Origin: a bacterium
GTDB lineage: Bacteria > Arandabacterota > Arandabacteria > Arandabacterales > Arandabacteraceae
Direction of reading: 5' to 3'
Assembly: GCA_025774845.1 (NCBI GenBank)
Contig: JALGZP010000005.1
Coordinates: 1 to 60,941, forward strand
DNA length: 60,941 nt
This document shows, in pieces, positions 8,124 through 17,003 of the stretch; position 1 is the stretch's first letter, and each line of letters begins with the position of its first letter. The translations under genes were made by a program, and so were the position numbers. Below the pieces are notes generated by a model. It ran no database searches, was not told where the DNA came from, and was given only the letters and a program-made list of their open reading frames with translations.

Positions 8124-8904
8124 TGACCGCGAACCGTTCCTGGCCGAGCTTTATGATCTGGTTCCCCAGTATACCGGCCGTGGCGATTTAGATTTCTATG
8201 TCGATCTCTGCCGCTCCGCCGGCGGGCGGGTACTCGAGCTGGGTTGCGGTACAGGCAGGGTGCTTATTCCGGCTGCGGAGACCGGTGCAACCGCCGTTGG
8301 GCTTGACGTCTCTCCCCAGATGCTCGCCAGGTGCAAGGATCGGTTGGCCCGCCAGCCTGAGGACGTTCGATCCCGCGTAAGCCTGGTACAGGCAAGCATG
8401 ACTGATTTCGAGCTCGACGGTGAGTTCGAGCTGGTCATTATACCCTTCCGGCCTTTCCAACACCTCGTTCAAGTCGATGACCAGATTGCATGTCTCAAAC
8501 ATGTCCACGCTCACCTTGGTGTTGGTGGAAGACTCGTCTTTGATGTCTTCCAGGTGAATCTCGATATGATCACCGATCCCGGGATATTCGAAGAAAGGGA
8601 AGACATGCCTGAATTCGAACTACCCGATGGGCGAAAGCTACGCCGGTGTGACCGCCATGTTGCCACTCACCGCTCAGAGCAATACAACGAGATTGAGATC
8701 ATCTACTACATTACTGATACAACGGGTGAAACCCGGCGGCTGGTGCATGCCTTCCCATTGCGGTACTTCTTCCGGTACGAGCTCGAACACATGCTGGCCC
8801 GCTGTGGTTTCCACGTCGTGGATGTCTTCGGGGACTTCGATCGCTCACCTCTTGACGATAAGTCGCCTGAGATGATCTTTATTGCGGAGAAAGAACCTTC
8901 CTGA
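8026..8904 (+). CDS. Class I SAM-dependent methyltransferase, start uncertain
   Basis: The SAM-binding motif VLELGCGTGRVL, the acidic loop GLDVSPQML and the downstream FELVIIPFRPFQHL segment identify a Rossmann methyltransferase of the small-molecule type; the substrate is unknown. The only start codon in reach is GTG 8026, which places the border repeat in frame, encoding KLSPDQGG and KLSPDYGG; the conserved protein appears to begin around YDREPFLAELYD (8122 on), which has no ATG, GTG or TTG. The original 5' end may have been replaced by the repeat. The 3' end overlaps the convergent dehydratase gene by 26 bases. Confidence 0.7.
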   Translation: MRGPCGSTVVICKLSPDQGGIRINKLSPDYGGYDREPFLAELYDLVPQYTGRGDLDFYVDLCRSAGGRVLELGCGTGRVLIPAAETGATAVGLDVSPQMLARCKDRLARQPEDVRSRVSLVQASMTDFELDGEFELVIIPFRPFQHLVQVDDQIACLKHVHAHLGVGGRLVFDVFQVNLDMITDPGIFEEREDMPEFELPDGRKLRRCDRHVATHRSEQYNEIEIIYYITDTTGETRRLVHAFPLRYFFRYELEHMLARCGFHVVDVFGDFDRSPLDDKSPEMIFIAEKEPS

Positions 8905-9838
8905 GCGTAACGGGGCTGATGTTTGCCCCACAGATCACGATCACTACATTCTTGCCCCTGAATCTATCTTGAATCTTGAGGTACGAAGCGACCGCCACGG
9001 CCGCTGCTCCCTCGATCACCATGTCGTGGGTTTTGACAAACAGCCGGAGACCGTCTGCGATTTCATCCTCCGTGACCGTGATGAAGTCATCAACCAGTTC
9101 GCGGCACAGGTCGAAGGTGATAGAGTCTGCCTCAACCCCGCCCGCCGTACCGTCGGACAGGGTCGGAAGCGACCGCAGCTCGAGAATTCGTCCTGCCCTG
9201 ACCGACTGGATCATGACCTGTGAGTTCTCTGGCGAACACCCTATTACCCTTACGCCGGGTTCGACCGACTTTAGATAGGCGGCAATACCGGATATCAATC
9301 CCCCACCACCGACTGAGACAAGCACTGCACCGACCCTGTCGGCCTGTCGCATGAGTTCAACACCGATTGTACCCTGGCCACCTATAACCTGCGGATCGTT
9401 ATAGGGTGGCACGTAGGTCATACCGTGCGCGGCAGCGTACTCGCGGGCGTGGATTTCGGTCTCAAGACAATCCATCCCGTGGCGCCGGACCTCGGCACCA
9501 TAGCCCTTGACGGCTTCGACCTTGGAGGAATCTGCTTCCTCCGTTACGAATACGAGGCTTCGTACTTTGAGCGTCTTTGCACTCCACGCGACAGCTGCGC
9601 CGTGGTTACCCGTCGATGCGGCCACAACGCCTCCGGCCAGCGTGTCCGGGGTGAGTGAGAGCATCTTGTTGAGCGCACCCCGTACCTTGAAGCAGCCGGT
9701 GTGTTGAAGGTTCTCAAGCTTGCAGCCGACATTGGCATTGCCGACCTGGCTGAGATACGCGGATTGTAAGAGGGCCGTCTCATGGACATACGGCCGGATA
9801 CGCTCTTCGGCCTGCATCACTTCTTTGAGTATATCCAC
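8879..9838 (-). CDS. Threonine/serine dehydratase-like PLP enzyme
   Basis: A fold-type II PLP enzyme of about 319 residues, in the catabolic threonine ammonia-lyase or hydroxyaspartate dehydratase group, with no C-terminal ACT regulatory domain. The PLP lysine lies in CFKVRGA, the glycine-rich phosphate loop is SVGGGGL, and ASTGNHGAAVAW is the substrate-contacting loop. Expected reaction: threonine to 2-oxobutyrate and ammonia (or the serine equivalent). GTG at 9838 is chosen because it falls just after the stop of the upstream gene with a GCAGGGCGG stretch before it, and because homologues begin with VDILKEVMQAEERI; a longer frame upstream would overlap the previous gene. Confidence 0.82.
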   Translation of the reverse strand: MDILKEVMQAEERIRPYVHETALLQSAYLSQVGNANVGCKLENLQHTGCFKVRGALNKMLSLTPDTLAGGVVAASTGNHGAAVAWSAKTLKVRSLVFVTEEADSSKVEAVKGYGAEVRRHGMDCLETEIHAREYAAAHGMTYVPPYNDPQVIGGQGTIGVELMRQADRVGAVLVSVGGGGLISGIAAYLKSVEPGVRVIGCSPENSQVMIQSVRAGRILELRSLPTLSDGTAGGVEADSITFDLCRELVDDFITVTEDEIADGLRLFVKTHDMVIEGAAAVAVASYLKIQDRFRGKNVVIVICGANISPVTLRKVLSPQ

Positions 9839-9848
9839 TACCGCCCTG

Positions 9849-12122
9849 CTACCTGATAAGTACAACTTTGTGGGAGAGTCTGCGTTCCGGTGTCTCGATA
9901 CGTAAGACATAGATGCCGGGAGCAACATCCCTACCGGCAGCATCTAACCCGCTCCAGCATACCCGGTGATCGCCACCCGGTACCTCCCCCGAGACCAGGG
10001 TTGTGACCCTTCGCCCCGTCACATCATAGATTGCAAGGTCTACCGGTGTCGCCTTTCCGACGCTGTATCTGATCCAGGTTTCAGATGTAAACGGATTCGG
10101 GCGGGTCCGGTCCAGCCCGACTGTCCCAGGCGACCTACCCGACGCCACATGGGCTGACGGCCTGGCGTAGAGATCTGCCCTGCCGCGCACCAGCTGTGAG
10201 TTGACGACGTGCTCTTCGTTTGAAAGAACGGCATACCATCCGTCATGTGTCGGGAACGTAAAGGTCAACTCCAGCGAGTCTGCATCTTCCATGATATTGT
10301 AGGCGAGAAAAGAATCAGATGACGCATATGCCGCGTAGTTAGGCTCGTCACACACGAAGAACTCAACCGCCCCACCATCCATATGATCCGAGAACGTGTT
10401 GTTGTTAAGCCTGTTGTCTCCGTAACAGAACTCGCCCACAGCTTCCCAGCTAAGCCGGAGCTGGTAACTGTCGGTGGGTTCACCGGGTAGCGAAGCTGGT
10501 TGAGCAAGCACTCGCGGCCGGTGGTTCTGGAGACTTTTGACCCAGGTATAGTGGCTATCCGCGGCGCTTGAGTCTACGGCCAGTTTGTATAACGGGCCCG
10601 GCGGAACCGTCCCCAGGTCACTGTCTATCCGCGCATAAACGCTTGTTTCATCCCCGAGTGTGAACCGACAGAGACCGTCACGGTCCGTTGACCCCCAGGT
10701 ACTTTCGTAGTAGATGATCGAAGTACTCTTCCTCGCAATCGTGACCTGAGCTCCATCCACGGGGTAGCCGAAGGAGTCTGTTACGGCGACCGTCAACGTG
10801 CAGTGCGGGGTGTATCGCTCAGTGACGGTCCAGATTCCGTCGTCACCCTGCCAGTTGAAGATCCCCAGAAAGACCTTGCCCCATCCCTCGTAGTGCCACG
10901 GCGAATCGACATAGACGTTTACAGGTTCCCAGTGGACCCACCGCTGGTCCCAGAATTCGTTCCAGACATGATCGCTCGCCATGGCGAGCGGGGAATTGGT
11001 GGCAATCAACGCGGAACGCGCGGCGGCTGCCGTGATGTCACCATGCTCCCCACACCGCCCCAGATGTTTGCGGTAGATACGCACCGGCTGGATCGGACGC
11101 TCCGCACCCGAGCCGAAGTCCATCACATCGAGGATCCACTGGCTCATTATGCCGACGGCGCCGTTCGCCAGGTTGTCGACCTGGCCCTCCCAGAGGGTAA
11201 GGCAACCGGCGAGTTCATCCATGAGAGCTGGATAACCCGAGTCTGCGTGTGTAAACAGGAACTCACGCCAGAACCGGCCGACGGGCGGATCGGTGGCCGC
11301 ACCTGTAGCAGGATTGATATAAGTCGGGAACTCATCCGTGATTTTGATGTGCACTATATCCCAGTAGTACCTTTCCCTGGGGAGCTCAATTTCCAGCGTG
11401 TCACCGGTTTCCGCTGTCCGGTAAAGAACCGTTGAATAGTAGTTGCCTCCGGCAGCAGCCGAGCCATAGTCCACTATATCCGCGTAGTCGATCAATGGAT
11501 CATGGGCGTACACGTCCTCGGCATTTTCCGTGAGGATCTGTGCTTTGAAATTCACCGACTGAAGTATCTGGGTCGCGGTGTGCGCGACAACAAACGCTAT
11601 CTCATCAACGATTGGGTCTACCACCCCCAGGATTATTCCCGCATAGACATCCTGGCTACCCGAGTTCATTCTGGCAAAGGCATCTTCGAGTTCGAGTGCG
11701 AGCCAGTCGGGAGCATATTCGACCGCCTGCCTGGCAAGAGCCGTCAACTGGTCCGCCGGAAGCAGAATCTCAAGTGATTCACCCGGACAGTCAAACCGGA
11801 TCGCACAGGCTTCATCCACAGGAAGTCTGACAAAGAAAGTGTCGGTATCGATGAGAACCCAATCGCTATCGCTTTGTGAGATCTCGGGGAAGGCTGCAAG
11901 CGGCTCGCGCTCGGGTCGAATACCCTGCCCTTGTTCTCCCGTCGCTTCGAACTCATCGGGCCATTCACCTGTCCGAATCAGAAGCGGTACGGTCGTCTCC
12001 CTCACCGAGTCCGGATATATGAACTCGCCGTGATCCGCTGTTGCCATACTGGAGCCGATGACGAGCATCATAACCAGCAGGCCGATTGCATATCGTCTGG
12101 ACATTCCGCTGTCAGGCATCAC
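9849..12122 (-). CDS. Secreted transglutaminase-like protein with FlgD/type-IX-like C-terminal domain
   Basis: A 757-residue exported protein. A signal peptide occupies about residues 8-30 (YAIGLLVMMLVIGSSMATA). The middle has a transglutaminase-like core with a candidate catalytic Cys357 (RCGEHGD) and His385 (SDHVWNEFW), followed by VHWEPVNVYVD; papain-like triads of this type cleave or cross-link peptides, but some members are inactive. A carboxypeptidase-regulatory-like repeat (CTLTVAVTDSFGYPVDGAQVTIARKS, shortened: about 455-520) follows. The last 85 residues, from RPNPF to KVVLIR, are a FlgD-like sorting domain (DVTGRRVTTL, GIYVLRIE). The natural substrate is unknown. The threonine dehydratase gene starts 10 bases downstream. 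Confidence 0.78.
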   Translation of the reverse strand: MMPDSGMSRRYAIGLLVMMLVIGSSMATADHGEFIYPDSVRETTVPLLIRTGEWPDEFEATGEQGQGIRPEREPLAAFPEISQSDSDWVLIDTDTFFVRLPVDEACAIRFDCPGESLEILLPADQLTALARQAVEYAPDWLALELEDAFARMNSGSQDVYAGIILGVVDPIVDEIAFVVAHTATQILQSVNFKAQILTENAEDVYAHDPLIDYADIVDYGSAAAGGNYYSTVLYRTAETGDTLEIELPRERYYWDIVHIKITDEFPTYINPATGAATDPPVGRFWREFLFTHADSGYPALMDELAGCLTLWEGQVDNLANGAVGIMSQWILDVMDFGSGAERPIQPVRIYRKHLGRCGEHGDITAAAARSALIATNSPLAMASDHVWNEFWDQRWVHWEPVNVYVDSPWHYEGWGKVFLGIFNWQGDDGIWTVTERYTPHCTLTVAVTDSFGYPVDGAQVTIARKSTSIIYYESTWGSTDRDGLCRFTLGDETSVYARIDSDLGTVPPGPLYKLAVDSSAADSHYTWVKSLQNHRPRVLAQPASLPGEPTDSYQLRLSWEAVGEFCYGDNRLNNNTFSDHMDGGAVEFFVCDEPNYAAYASSDSFLAYNIMEDADSLELTFTFPTHDGWYAVLSNEEHVVNSQLVRGRADLYARPSAHVASGRSPGTVGLDRTRPNPFTSETWIRYSVGKATPVDLAIYDVTGRRVTTLVSGEVPGGDHRVCWSGLDAAGRDVAPGIYVLRIETPERRLSHKVVLIR

Positions 12123-12154
12123 TATTCACCTCGCGCTTGGTTTGAGTTCGTCTG

Positions 12155-12183
12155 AGTGTACCACATCAGGCCCGTAGAATCAA
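12155..12183 (-). promoter_or_regulatory. Sigma-70-like promoter of the transglutaminase-like gene
   Basis: On the minus strand, TTGATT (12178-12183) and TACACT (12155-12160) are separated by 17 bp. The start codon at 12122 would be about 26 bases from the transcription start, with GAGGTGA as ribosome site in between. Confidence 0.6.
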
Positions 12184-12219
12184 CGGCGGCGGCCCACGCA
12201 TCGCGATGGCAAAGAAGGG

Positions 12220-12972
12220 CTACCGGTGGGCGACGGTTATAAGGATATCGCTTGTGCTTTTGTCGTAAGGGGCGAAACGATAACTTCCATAGAACTCGAT
12301 CGTGGCGAAACCGGTGTCTTTAAGAAGTCGCTCGAGATCATCTCTCAGAAGCATGAAATGGTAGTGGGCGGTCCACACTTTAAATTCGGATCTCTCACCG
12401 CTGTGGAACATATCGACAACATTGTAGTCTGCCCCGCGGTCTTCATAGTCGATCACAAAGAGCCGTGAGAAGTCAGGCCGGTTTACGACCGGGATAAATC
12501 TCGGCTTCTCGCTCCATTGCTTATCGGTCGTACCCTGGGACATCACGAGTATGCCCCGTTCCCTAAGGATCTCCCGCATGCTCTTGAGGGCCTTGAGGAC
12601 CTCTGTCTCATCCGGCATTTCTAGGAGCGAGGTTGAGAGACAGACGACGGCGTCGAACCGCCGCTGGTAACTCTGAGGTAGCTCCCTGTAGTCCACGCAC
12701 TTCAAGGGAATTGCGAGGTCGAGCTGAGCCAGGTTCTTCTCAGCCTGTGCGAGCATCGATGGCGAGACGTCGGACCCAAAGACCTCAAGACCGAGAGCGT
12801 TAAACATCGGCAGGTCACGCCCGGTGCCACACGCACAGTCGAGCACACTCCTGACGCCCTTCCGCTCGAACAGACTCCGGAAGAACTTGACCGTATCCGG
12901 ATCGCGCTCACCGAACTCGTCATAGAAAAGATCGTAGCGCCCCGCGAAGTCCCTGTAGTTATCCATACTCAT
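12220..12972 (-). CDS. Class I SAM-dependent methyltransferase
   Basis: A 250-residue methyltransferase resembling glycine/sarcosine N-methyltransferase-type enzymes. VLDCACGTGRDL is the SAM motif I and FGSDVSPSML the acidic motif; FDAVVCLSTSLLEM is motif IV. The start ATG overlaps the stop of the preceding gene by four bases. It is the last of four linked genes (methyltransferase, HAD hydrolase, methyltransferase, methyltransferase). The substrate cannot be read from the sequence. Confidence 0.75.
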   Translation of the reverse strand: MSMDNYRDFAGRYDLFYDEFGERDPDTVKFFRSLFERKGVRSVLDCACGTGRDLPMFNALGLEVFGSDVSPSMLAQAEKNLAQLDLAIPLKCVDYRELPQSYQRRFDAVVCLSTSLLEMPDETEVLKALKSMREILRERGILVMSQGTTDKQWSEKPRFIPVVNRPDFSRLFVIDYEDRGADYNVVDMFHSGERSEFKVWTAHYHFMLLRDDLERLLKDTGFATIEFYGSYRFAPYDKSTSDILITVAHR

Positions 12973-13985
12973 TTGACCGCCGTAATCGGTGGATTCTCCT
13001 CAACGGGAGCCGGCGTAACGACCTCCAACCGCATCGGGATCTCAAGTAACCGGTCAAGCTCGATGAGATCCCTCGGACGATTCTCCCCGGCAATGTAGTC
13101 GAATATGTCTTGTGCCAAGCATATCCCGCTCTTGGTTGGAAGCACTTCGCTGAATCCCGCATCATTGAGTAACTTGACGAACGTTTTCCCCGATGGATGC
13201 CTGAGCGTACATACCTGGGTGCCAACGATGCGCGGGCGAATCTCATCAAGGAGCGTGGCTGTGACTTGTTCAAACCGAACTTCGTTCGTCTCTCCGGAGA
13301 AAAACCTTGTTGCCTCTTCCCCCGGCATCGAAAACGTGATGCCATACATAACCGCAAGCTCCCCCGCGATGTCGCGATCATAGAACACAAGCTTGCATGT
13401 GCTGTCGTCAATCGCCAGGATCATGGCCTCTTGTTCCTTGCCGCCTCGGTACCTATCGAGGTCCTCATAGATCATTCGAAGATGCCCCGAGGGTTTAAGG
13501 ACCCGGTAGATCTCCTTGATGGTGGCGCCGGGATCGGGGGTCTGCTCGATCGATGAAGCCGCGGTCGCACCGTCAAAACTCTCAGCCTCGAATGGCAGAG
13601 GGCTACCGGGCTCAACGAAAACGAAATCGACATTGGTGATTCCCATCCGCTCAGCATTGGCCTTACACACATCAAGTCGGCGGCCCGACCCCTCCACGCC
13701 GATGACTTCGGCGGCATAGGGCGCCATTATAAGTGACGGCCATCCATCACCCGGGCCTAAGTCCAGGAGCCGCTTACCGGAACCTTCAGCCGCGGCGAGA
13801 AAATCGAAAAGAGCACCTCTGTCACCCCAGTGAGACCGCTTATTAATATCAAACGGCTCATAGATTATGGGAAGCGCATAACCCGACTGCGAGTCCATCT
13901 CATTGTAGAAGAACTCCTCTGAGGTGTACTCCACGGGCTTTAGTTCCTTTCGAATCCAGTCAATCGCATTCATACAGGTGTTCAC
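12969..13985 (-). CDS. Class I SAM-dependent methyltransferase, 338 residues
   Basis: The N-terminal extension of about 65 residues precedes the SAM motif RLLDLGPGDGWPSL. IGVEGSGRRL and the later RVLKPSGHLRMIYEDL complete the Rossmann core. The C-terminal 130 residues are not recognised; they include GTQVCTLRHPSGKTFVKLLND, which looks like a substrate-domain insertion. The 4-base overlaps on both sides (with the HAD gene and with the next methyltransferase) indicate tight co-translation. Function unknown. Confidence 0.72.
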   Translation of the reverse strand: MNTCMNAIDWIRKELKPVEYTSEEFFYNEMDSQSGYALPIIYEPFDINKRSHWGDRGALFDFLAAAEGSGKRLLDLGPGDGWPSLIMAPYAAEVIGVEGSGRRLDVCKANAERMGITNVDFVFVEPGSPLPFEAESFDGATAASSIEQTPDPGATIKEIYRVLKPSGHLRMIYEDLDRYRGGKEQEAMILAIDDSTCKLVFYDRDIAGELAVMYGITFSMPGEEATRFFSGETNEVRFEQVTATLLDEIRPRIVGTQVCTLRHPSGKTFVKLLNDAGFSEVLPTKSGICLAQDIFDYIAGENRPRDLIELDRLLEIPMRLEVVTPAPVEENPPITAVK

Positions 13986-14674
13986 CGCATTCCTGCGACC
14001 GCTGACACCGCCGCCGCAAGTCCCGTGATACCCGTGATCTCCATATCCGGTATTTCAAATGGGATCCTCGGCCGCTGAAGCTCGTGTAAGCCTATGCGGA
14101 CGAGAACCGTTCTCATGCCGAGTTGTTTTGCAGGTATTATGTCGTTGTCTACTCTGTCTCCGACCATGATGCACTGCCGCGGATCGATGCCGCACGCTTC
14201 CGCGATTTGCTCGAGGTAGCGCGGGTCCGGTTTCGTAATCGAAAAGTCATCCTGAGTGAACCGGTACCTGAAAAAGCGGAGCAGGTCTTCCGCTTCGAGA
14301 AGATCGAGCAAGTCCTTCCCGTACTGGCCTGCGATTCCGATATCGAAGTCCCCTGACATCGCCTCGACTTCCTCCCTGAACCCCCGCATCAACTTAAGCG
14401 GAGGCCGGGCCTCACCCCAGCGCTTCCGGAACAGATCGTAAAGCTCATCATACCGCGCGCGGTCGGGTTTGAGATGTTTCCAGAAGACGTAGGCCAAAAT
14501 CCTCGGGCAGAAAGATTCAATCGCTTCATTGAGCTCTGAATAGAAAGTTGGCTGAGTATACCCCGGGATCACTGTGGCGAGCAATTCAACAGCGATGGCG
14601 ACCCGCACGTGCTCGTGCTCTGATTCATCCAGAATCACGCCGCCCGCATCGAGCAAAACCGTTGTCACTATCAT
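13982..14674 (-). CDS. HAD-superfamily hydrolase
   Basis: A 230-residue HAD hydrolase. Motif I is LLDAGGVILD with the nucleophile at D9 and Gly in place of the second Asp, as in many dehalogenase-like members; motif III is TKPDPRYLEQ with its lysine, and motif IV is MVGDRVDNDI. A helical cap lies between about residues 20 and 95. It most likely dephosphorylates a small metabolite, but the missing second Asp keeps the chemistry open. It sits between methyltransferase genes, 51 bases after one and overlapping the next by four. Confidence 0.78.
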   Translation of the reverse strand: MIVTTVLLDAGGVILDESEHEHVRVAIAVELLATVIPGYTQPTFYSELNEAIESFCPRILAYVFWKHLKPDRARYDELYDLFRKRWGEARPPLKLMRGFREEVEAMSGDFDIGIAGQYGKDLLDLLEAEDLLRFFRYRFTQDDFSITKPDPRYLEQIAEACGIDPRQCIMVGDRVDNDIIPAKQLGMRTVLVRIGLHELQRPRIPFEIPDMEITGITGLAAAVSAVAGMR

Positions 14675-14725
14675 CGTCAGAAGATCGTAGCAGGGCTTCA
14701 GGCTATAGTCAAACCGGTGTCCTGC

Positions 14726-15400
14726 TCAGTGGGGGTTTATCTCGCAGAAGACACTTGACCCGTCTACTTCCGTGATCGTGACATCCGCATCAAAACCTGC
14801 CGTAAGAATCTTGAATTCCTCAGGGCTGACCGTCGTTGCGGTGAAGCCGTCCTTGCAGGCGATCACACCATTGCGGGTCTTCCCGAAGTCTATCTCGCCG
14901 AGAAGCCCCGCCTCGGACTGGAGTCTGAACCACTCCAGCCGGTCATCCCAGAAGTGCTCAGAGTACGTGGAGAAGAGAACAGCCCCTCCCGGCCTTGTCA
15001 CACGGAGGGTCTCCCTTATCAGGGCCCGCTGGTCGACATGAAACGCCGATATGCCGTTCTGGATGCAGACGACAACATCGAACGCGTCATCATGGAAGCC
15101 AAGCCGGACAGCATCCATACAAAACATGAAGCAGTCCGGAAGACCGGCCAGGTCACTTTGCCCCATTGCCAGGCTTGAAAACGATGTGTCGATTCCGACC
15201 GCCAGGCGCGCCCTCTCAGCGATGCGGGGTAGAACCCGCCCGTAGCCGCATCCAAGATCAAGAACGGCGTCATCCGGATGGATTCTCTTAAGAGCATGGC
15301 CCACCTCAGCTTCGAGGTATTGTTGAATACGCGGAGGGGCAATTTCATAGACCTGTTTCAGACGTTCCGCAGCAAGATTGTCGTCGTAATAGTGATACAT
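14726..15400 (-). CDS. Class I SAM-dependent methyltransferase, possibly leaderless
   Basis: A 224-residue methyltransferase with VLDLGCGYGRVL (motif I), VGIDTSFSSL (acidic loop) and FDVVVCIQNGISAFH (motif IV). It resembles the UbiE/Methyltransf_11 type; the substrate is unknown. It is the first gene of the four-gene run. The -10 box of its promoter ends seven bases before the ATG at 15400, so the transcript may begin at or next to the start codon, without a Shine-Dalgarno sequence. Confidence 0.76.
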   Translation of the reverse strand: MYHYYDDNLAAERLKQVYEIAPPRIQQYLEAEVGHALKRIHPDDAVLDLGCGYGRVLPRIAERARLAVGIDTSFSSLAMGQSDLAGLPDCFMFCMDAVRLGFHDDAFDVVVCIQNGISAFHVDQRALIRETLRVTRPGGAVLFSTYSEHFWDDRLEWFRLQSEAGLLGEIDFGKTRNGVIACKDGFTATTVSPEEFKILTAGFDADVTITEVDGSSVFCEINPH

Positions 15401-15406
15401 TTCACC

Positions 15407-15435
15407 ATTTTACAGCCCGCGCTATCCCCGGTCAA
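15407..15435 (-). promoter_or_regulatory. Sigma-70-like promoter, methyltransferase/HAD operon
   Basis: On the minus strand, TTGACC (15430-15435) and TAAAAT (15407-15412) are spaced by 17 bp. The predicted transcription start falls at about 15400, on the ATG itself, which suggests leaderless translation. Confidence 0.62.
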
Positions 15436-15570
15436 GCGGAGCCTGGATCTCGGTGATGCCATCTATTCCTCAAGCACGTTACCTCCCATGCCGAAATACA
15501 AAGGGCACGGGTTATTCGGGACTCTCCCGGTGACCCGGGCACCAAACAAGGATGTGCAAGGGGAAGAAAC

Positions 15571-15780
15571 ATGAACTGCAAGCTTCATAACAAGCCCAAG
15601 GAGACTGTCTGCGCAAGGTGTTCCGATGCTGTATGCCCCAAGTGTGCGGAGTATATCGACGGCAGCTGGTTCTGCCCTCGATGTGCGATCAGGGAACGCG
15701 GCATCGCAGCCGGGCTGGACTATTTCGCTCTGGTGGCGGTCGGGACCGGTGAGTCCGGCTACACAGATGAGATAGGCTAG
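15571..15780 (+). CDS. Small B-box-like zinc-ribbon protein
   Basis: A 69-residue protein with a dense Cys/His pattern: C3, H6, C14, C17, C22, C25, then CPRC at about 36-39. That resembles the B-box-type zinc finger annotated in many bacterial membrane or signalling proteins, here without any attached membrane segment. GGGGAAG lies just before the ATG. The C-terminal third has no recognisable domain. It stands alone between a diverging operon and a converging gene. Role unknown. Confidence 0.6.
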   Translation: MNCKLHNKPKETVCARCSDAVCPKCAEYIDGSWFCPRCAIRERGIAAGLDYFALVAVGTGESGYTDEIG

Positions 15781-15833
15781 CCGGAAGTCGGCGAACACCG
15801 ACCAAACGGAAACCGGCAGGATCAAGAGCGGAT

Positions 15834-17003
15834 CTACAACAGGCGGGTCACTCCTACATCAAGCGATAGTTGCTTAAGCGAGGACGGCCAGGGGGCCGGT
15901 GAGACACCTATCCCGATCATGAACCTCGTTCGCCTCCCGAGTTTTGCCACCAGGCCTTCTTTGATCCCTGTTCGGCCGTCCCATCCGAGAGATCCTTCGA
16001 TCTCCACCCAGCTGCGGACACCTCGGACGGCCCTGATAGTAAGCTCAGGCTCAGAGGTTGCAAGTGCTCCATTTCCAAGCCCCTGGCTGTAGATGATGGC
16101 GAAGTCCGTGCCGGACCACGGGCGCATAACGAGAAGATCCAGATGCGGTACCCTCCTGGTCGTAAAGGCCGCTATGTCACGTGACTCGTTGGCACCAGTG
16201 ATCAGCGAATCGGGATCTTCCCCTCCCAGCACTATATTGTCAAAGAGGAAGGTGTTTACGTCTTCACGGCACCCTTTGGTCCATCTGATGGTGGAAAAGA
16301 CGTCCCGAATATATGCACATATTGTTATATCCGTATGTATCCTGTGTTGGAGCCCCAGGTCCAGTGCATAGCCGGTGCCGCCTCTTGCAGTCCTGAGTTC
16401 TATCCTACCATCACCGCTGATATCCGTCTCGCCCGAGTAGAGCCATCCCTGTGCGTGGGTAATCCCACCATAGGCGAGCCCCTTGATCACCCTGACACCA
16501 CCACCGATCGATGTCTCGTCTCCAAGCGCAGGTATCCGTCTTGAGTAGAAGGCCCCTATCTCGGCCGAGGCAACCGCCTCACCAGCCGCATCGTCCAGAT
16601 GGTAGGTTCTAGCGGTCTCGTTTCCAAAAAGCATAAGATCGAGGACGTCCCCGGGAAGGTTGATATTCTCGCCTGCACGCAGAGCCACCGTTATGGCCAC
16701 GTTGCCGATCACAACACCACCCCCGCGGACCTCAGCCGTAGAGAATATGCTCAATCCCCCATCCGGTACGGAGCCGACTATATCACGTTTCTGGCTGTCG
16801 GTAAGGAACCGGCCGTTATACATACCGTAGTCACCCAACGAGAAGCCGTTGCTCCCGAGATTGAGCCCGAGGGAAAAGTATTCAACTTCGGTCTTTTCCT
16901 GTCCGGCCACGAACGGCAGACCTGTGTCGAGTCCCCGGGCAGCCGTCACCACCGGGGTGAGGGCCAGCATTAACACCATCAGAGGTACCAGTGAGCTCTT
17001 CAA
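15834..17003 (-). CDS. Predicted envelope/outer-membrane protein
   Basis: A 389-residue exported protein with a clear signal peptide (MKSSLVPLMVLMLALTPVVTA). The rest is rich in alternating beta-strand patterns with aromatic-glycine turns (FSLGDYGMYNGRFL, FAIIYSQGLGNGAL) and ends in LDVGVTRLL, consistent with a beta-barrel such as the DUF5723-like group, though the family match is only by resemblance. Its start overlaps the stop of the upstream lipoprotein gene by four bases, so the two probably act together at the outer membrane. Confidence 0.6.
   Translation of the reverse strand: MKSSLVPLMVLMLALTPVVTAARGLDTGLPFVAGQEKTEVEYFSLGLNLGSNGFSLGDYGMYNGRFLTDSQKRDIVGSVPDGGLSIFSTAEVRGGGVVIGNVAITVALRAGENINLPGDVLDLMLFGNETARTYHLDDAAGEAVASAEIGAFYSRRIPALGDETSIGGGVRVIKGLAYGGITHAQGWLYSGETDISGDGRIELRTARGGTGYALDLGLQHRIHTDITICAYIRDVFSTIRWTKGCREDVNTFLFDNIVLGGEDPDSLITGANESRDIAAFTTRRVPHLDLLVMRPWSGTDFAIIYSQGLGNGALATSEPELTIRAVRGVRSWVEIEGSLGWDGRTGIKEGLVAKLGRRTRFMIGIGVSPAPWPSSLKQLSLDVGVTRLL

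Noticed and set aside
10803-11435. Open frame antisense to the transglutaminase-like gene
   Set aside because: The minus-strand frame carries the signal peptide, catalytic motifs and sorting tail.
15787-15802. Hairpin GTCGG/CCGAC after the zinc-ribbon gene as a terminator
   Set aside because: Stem of five and no T-run on either strand.
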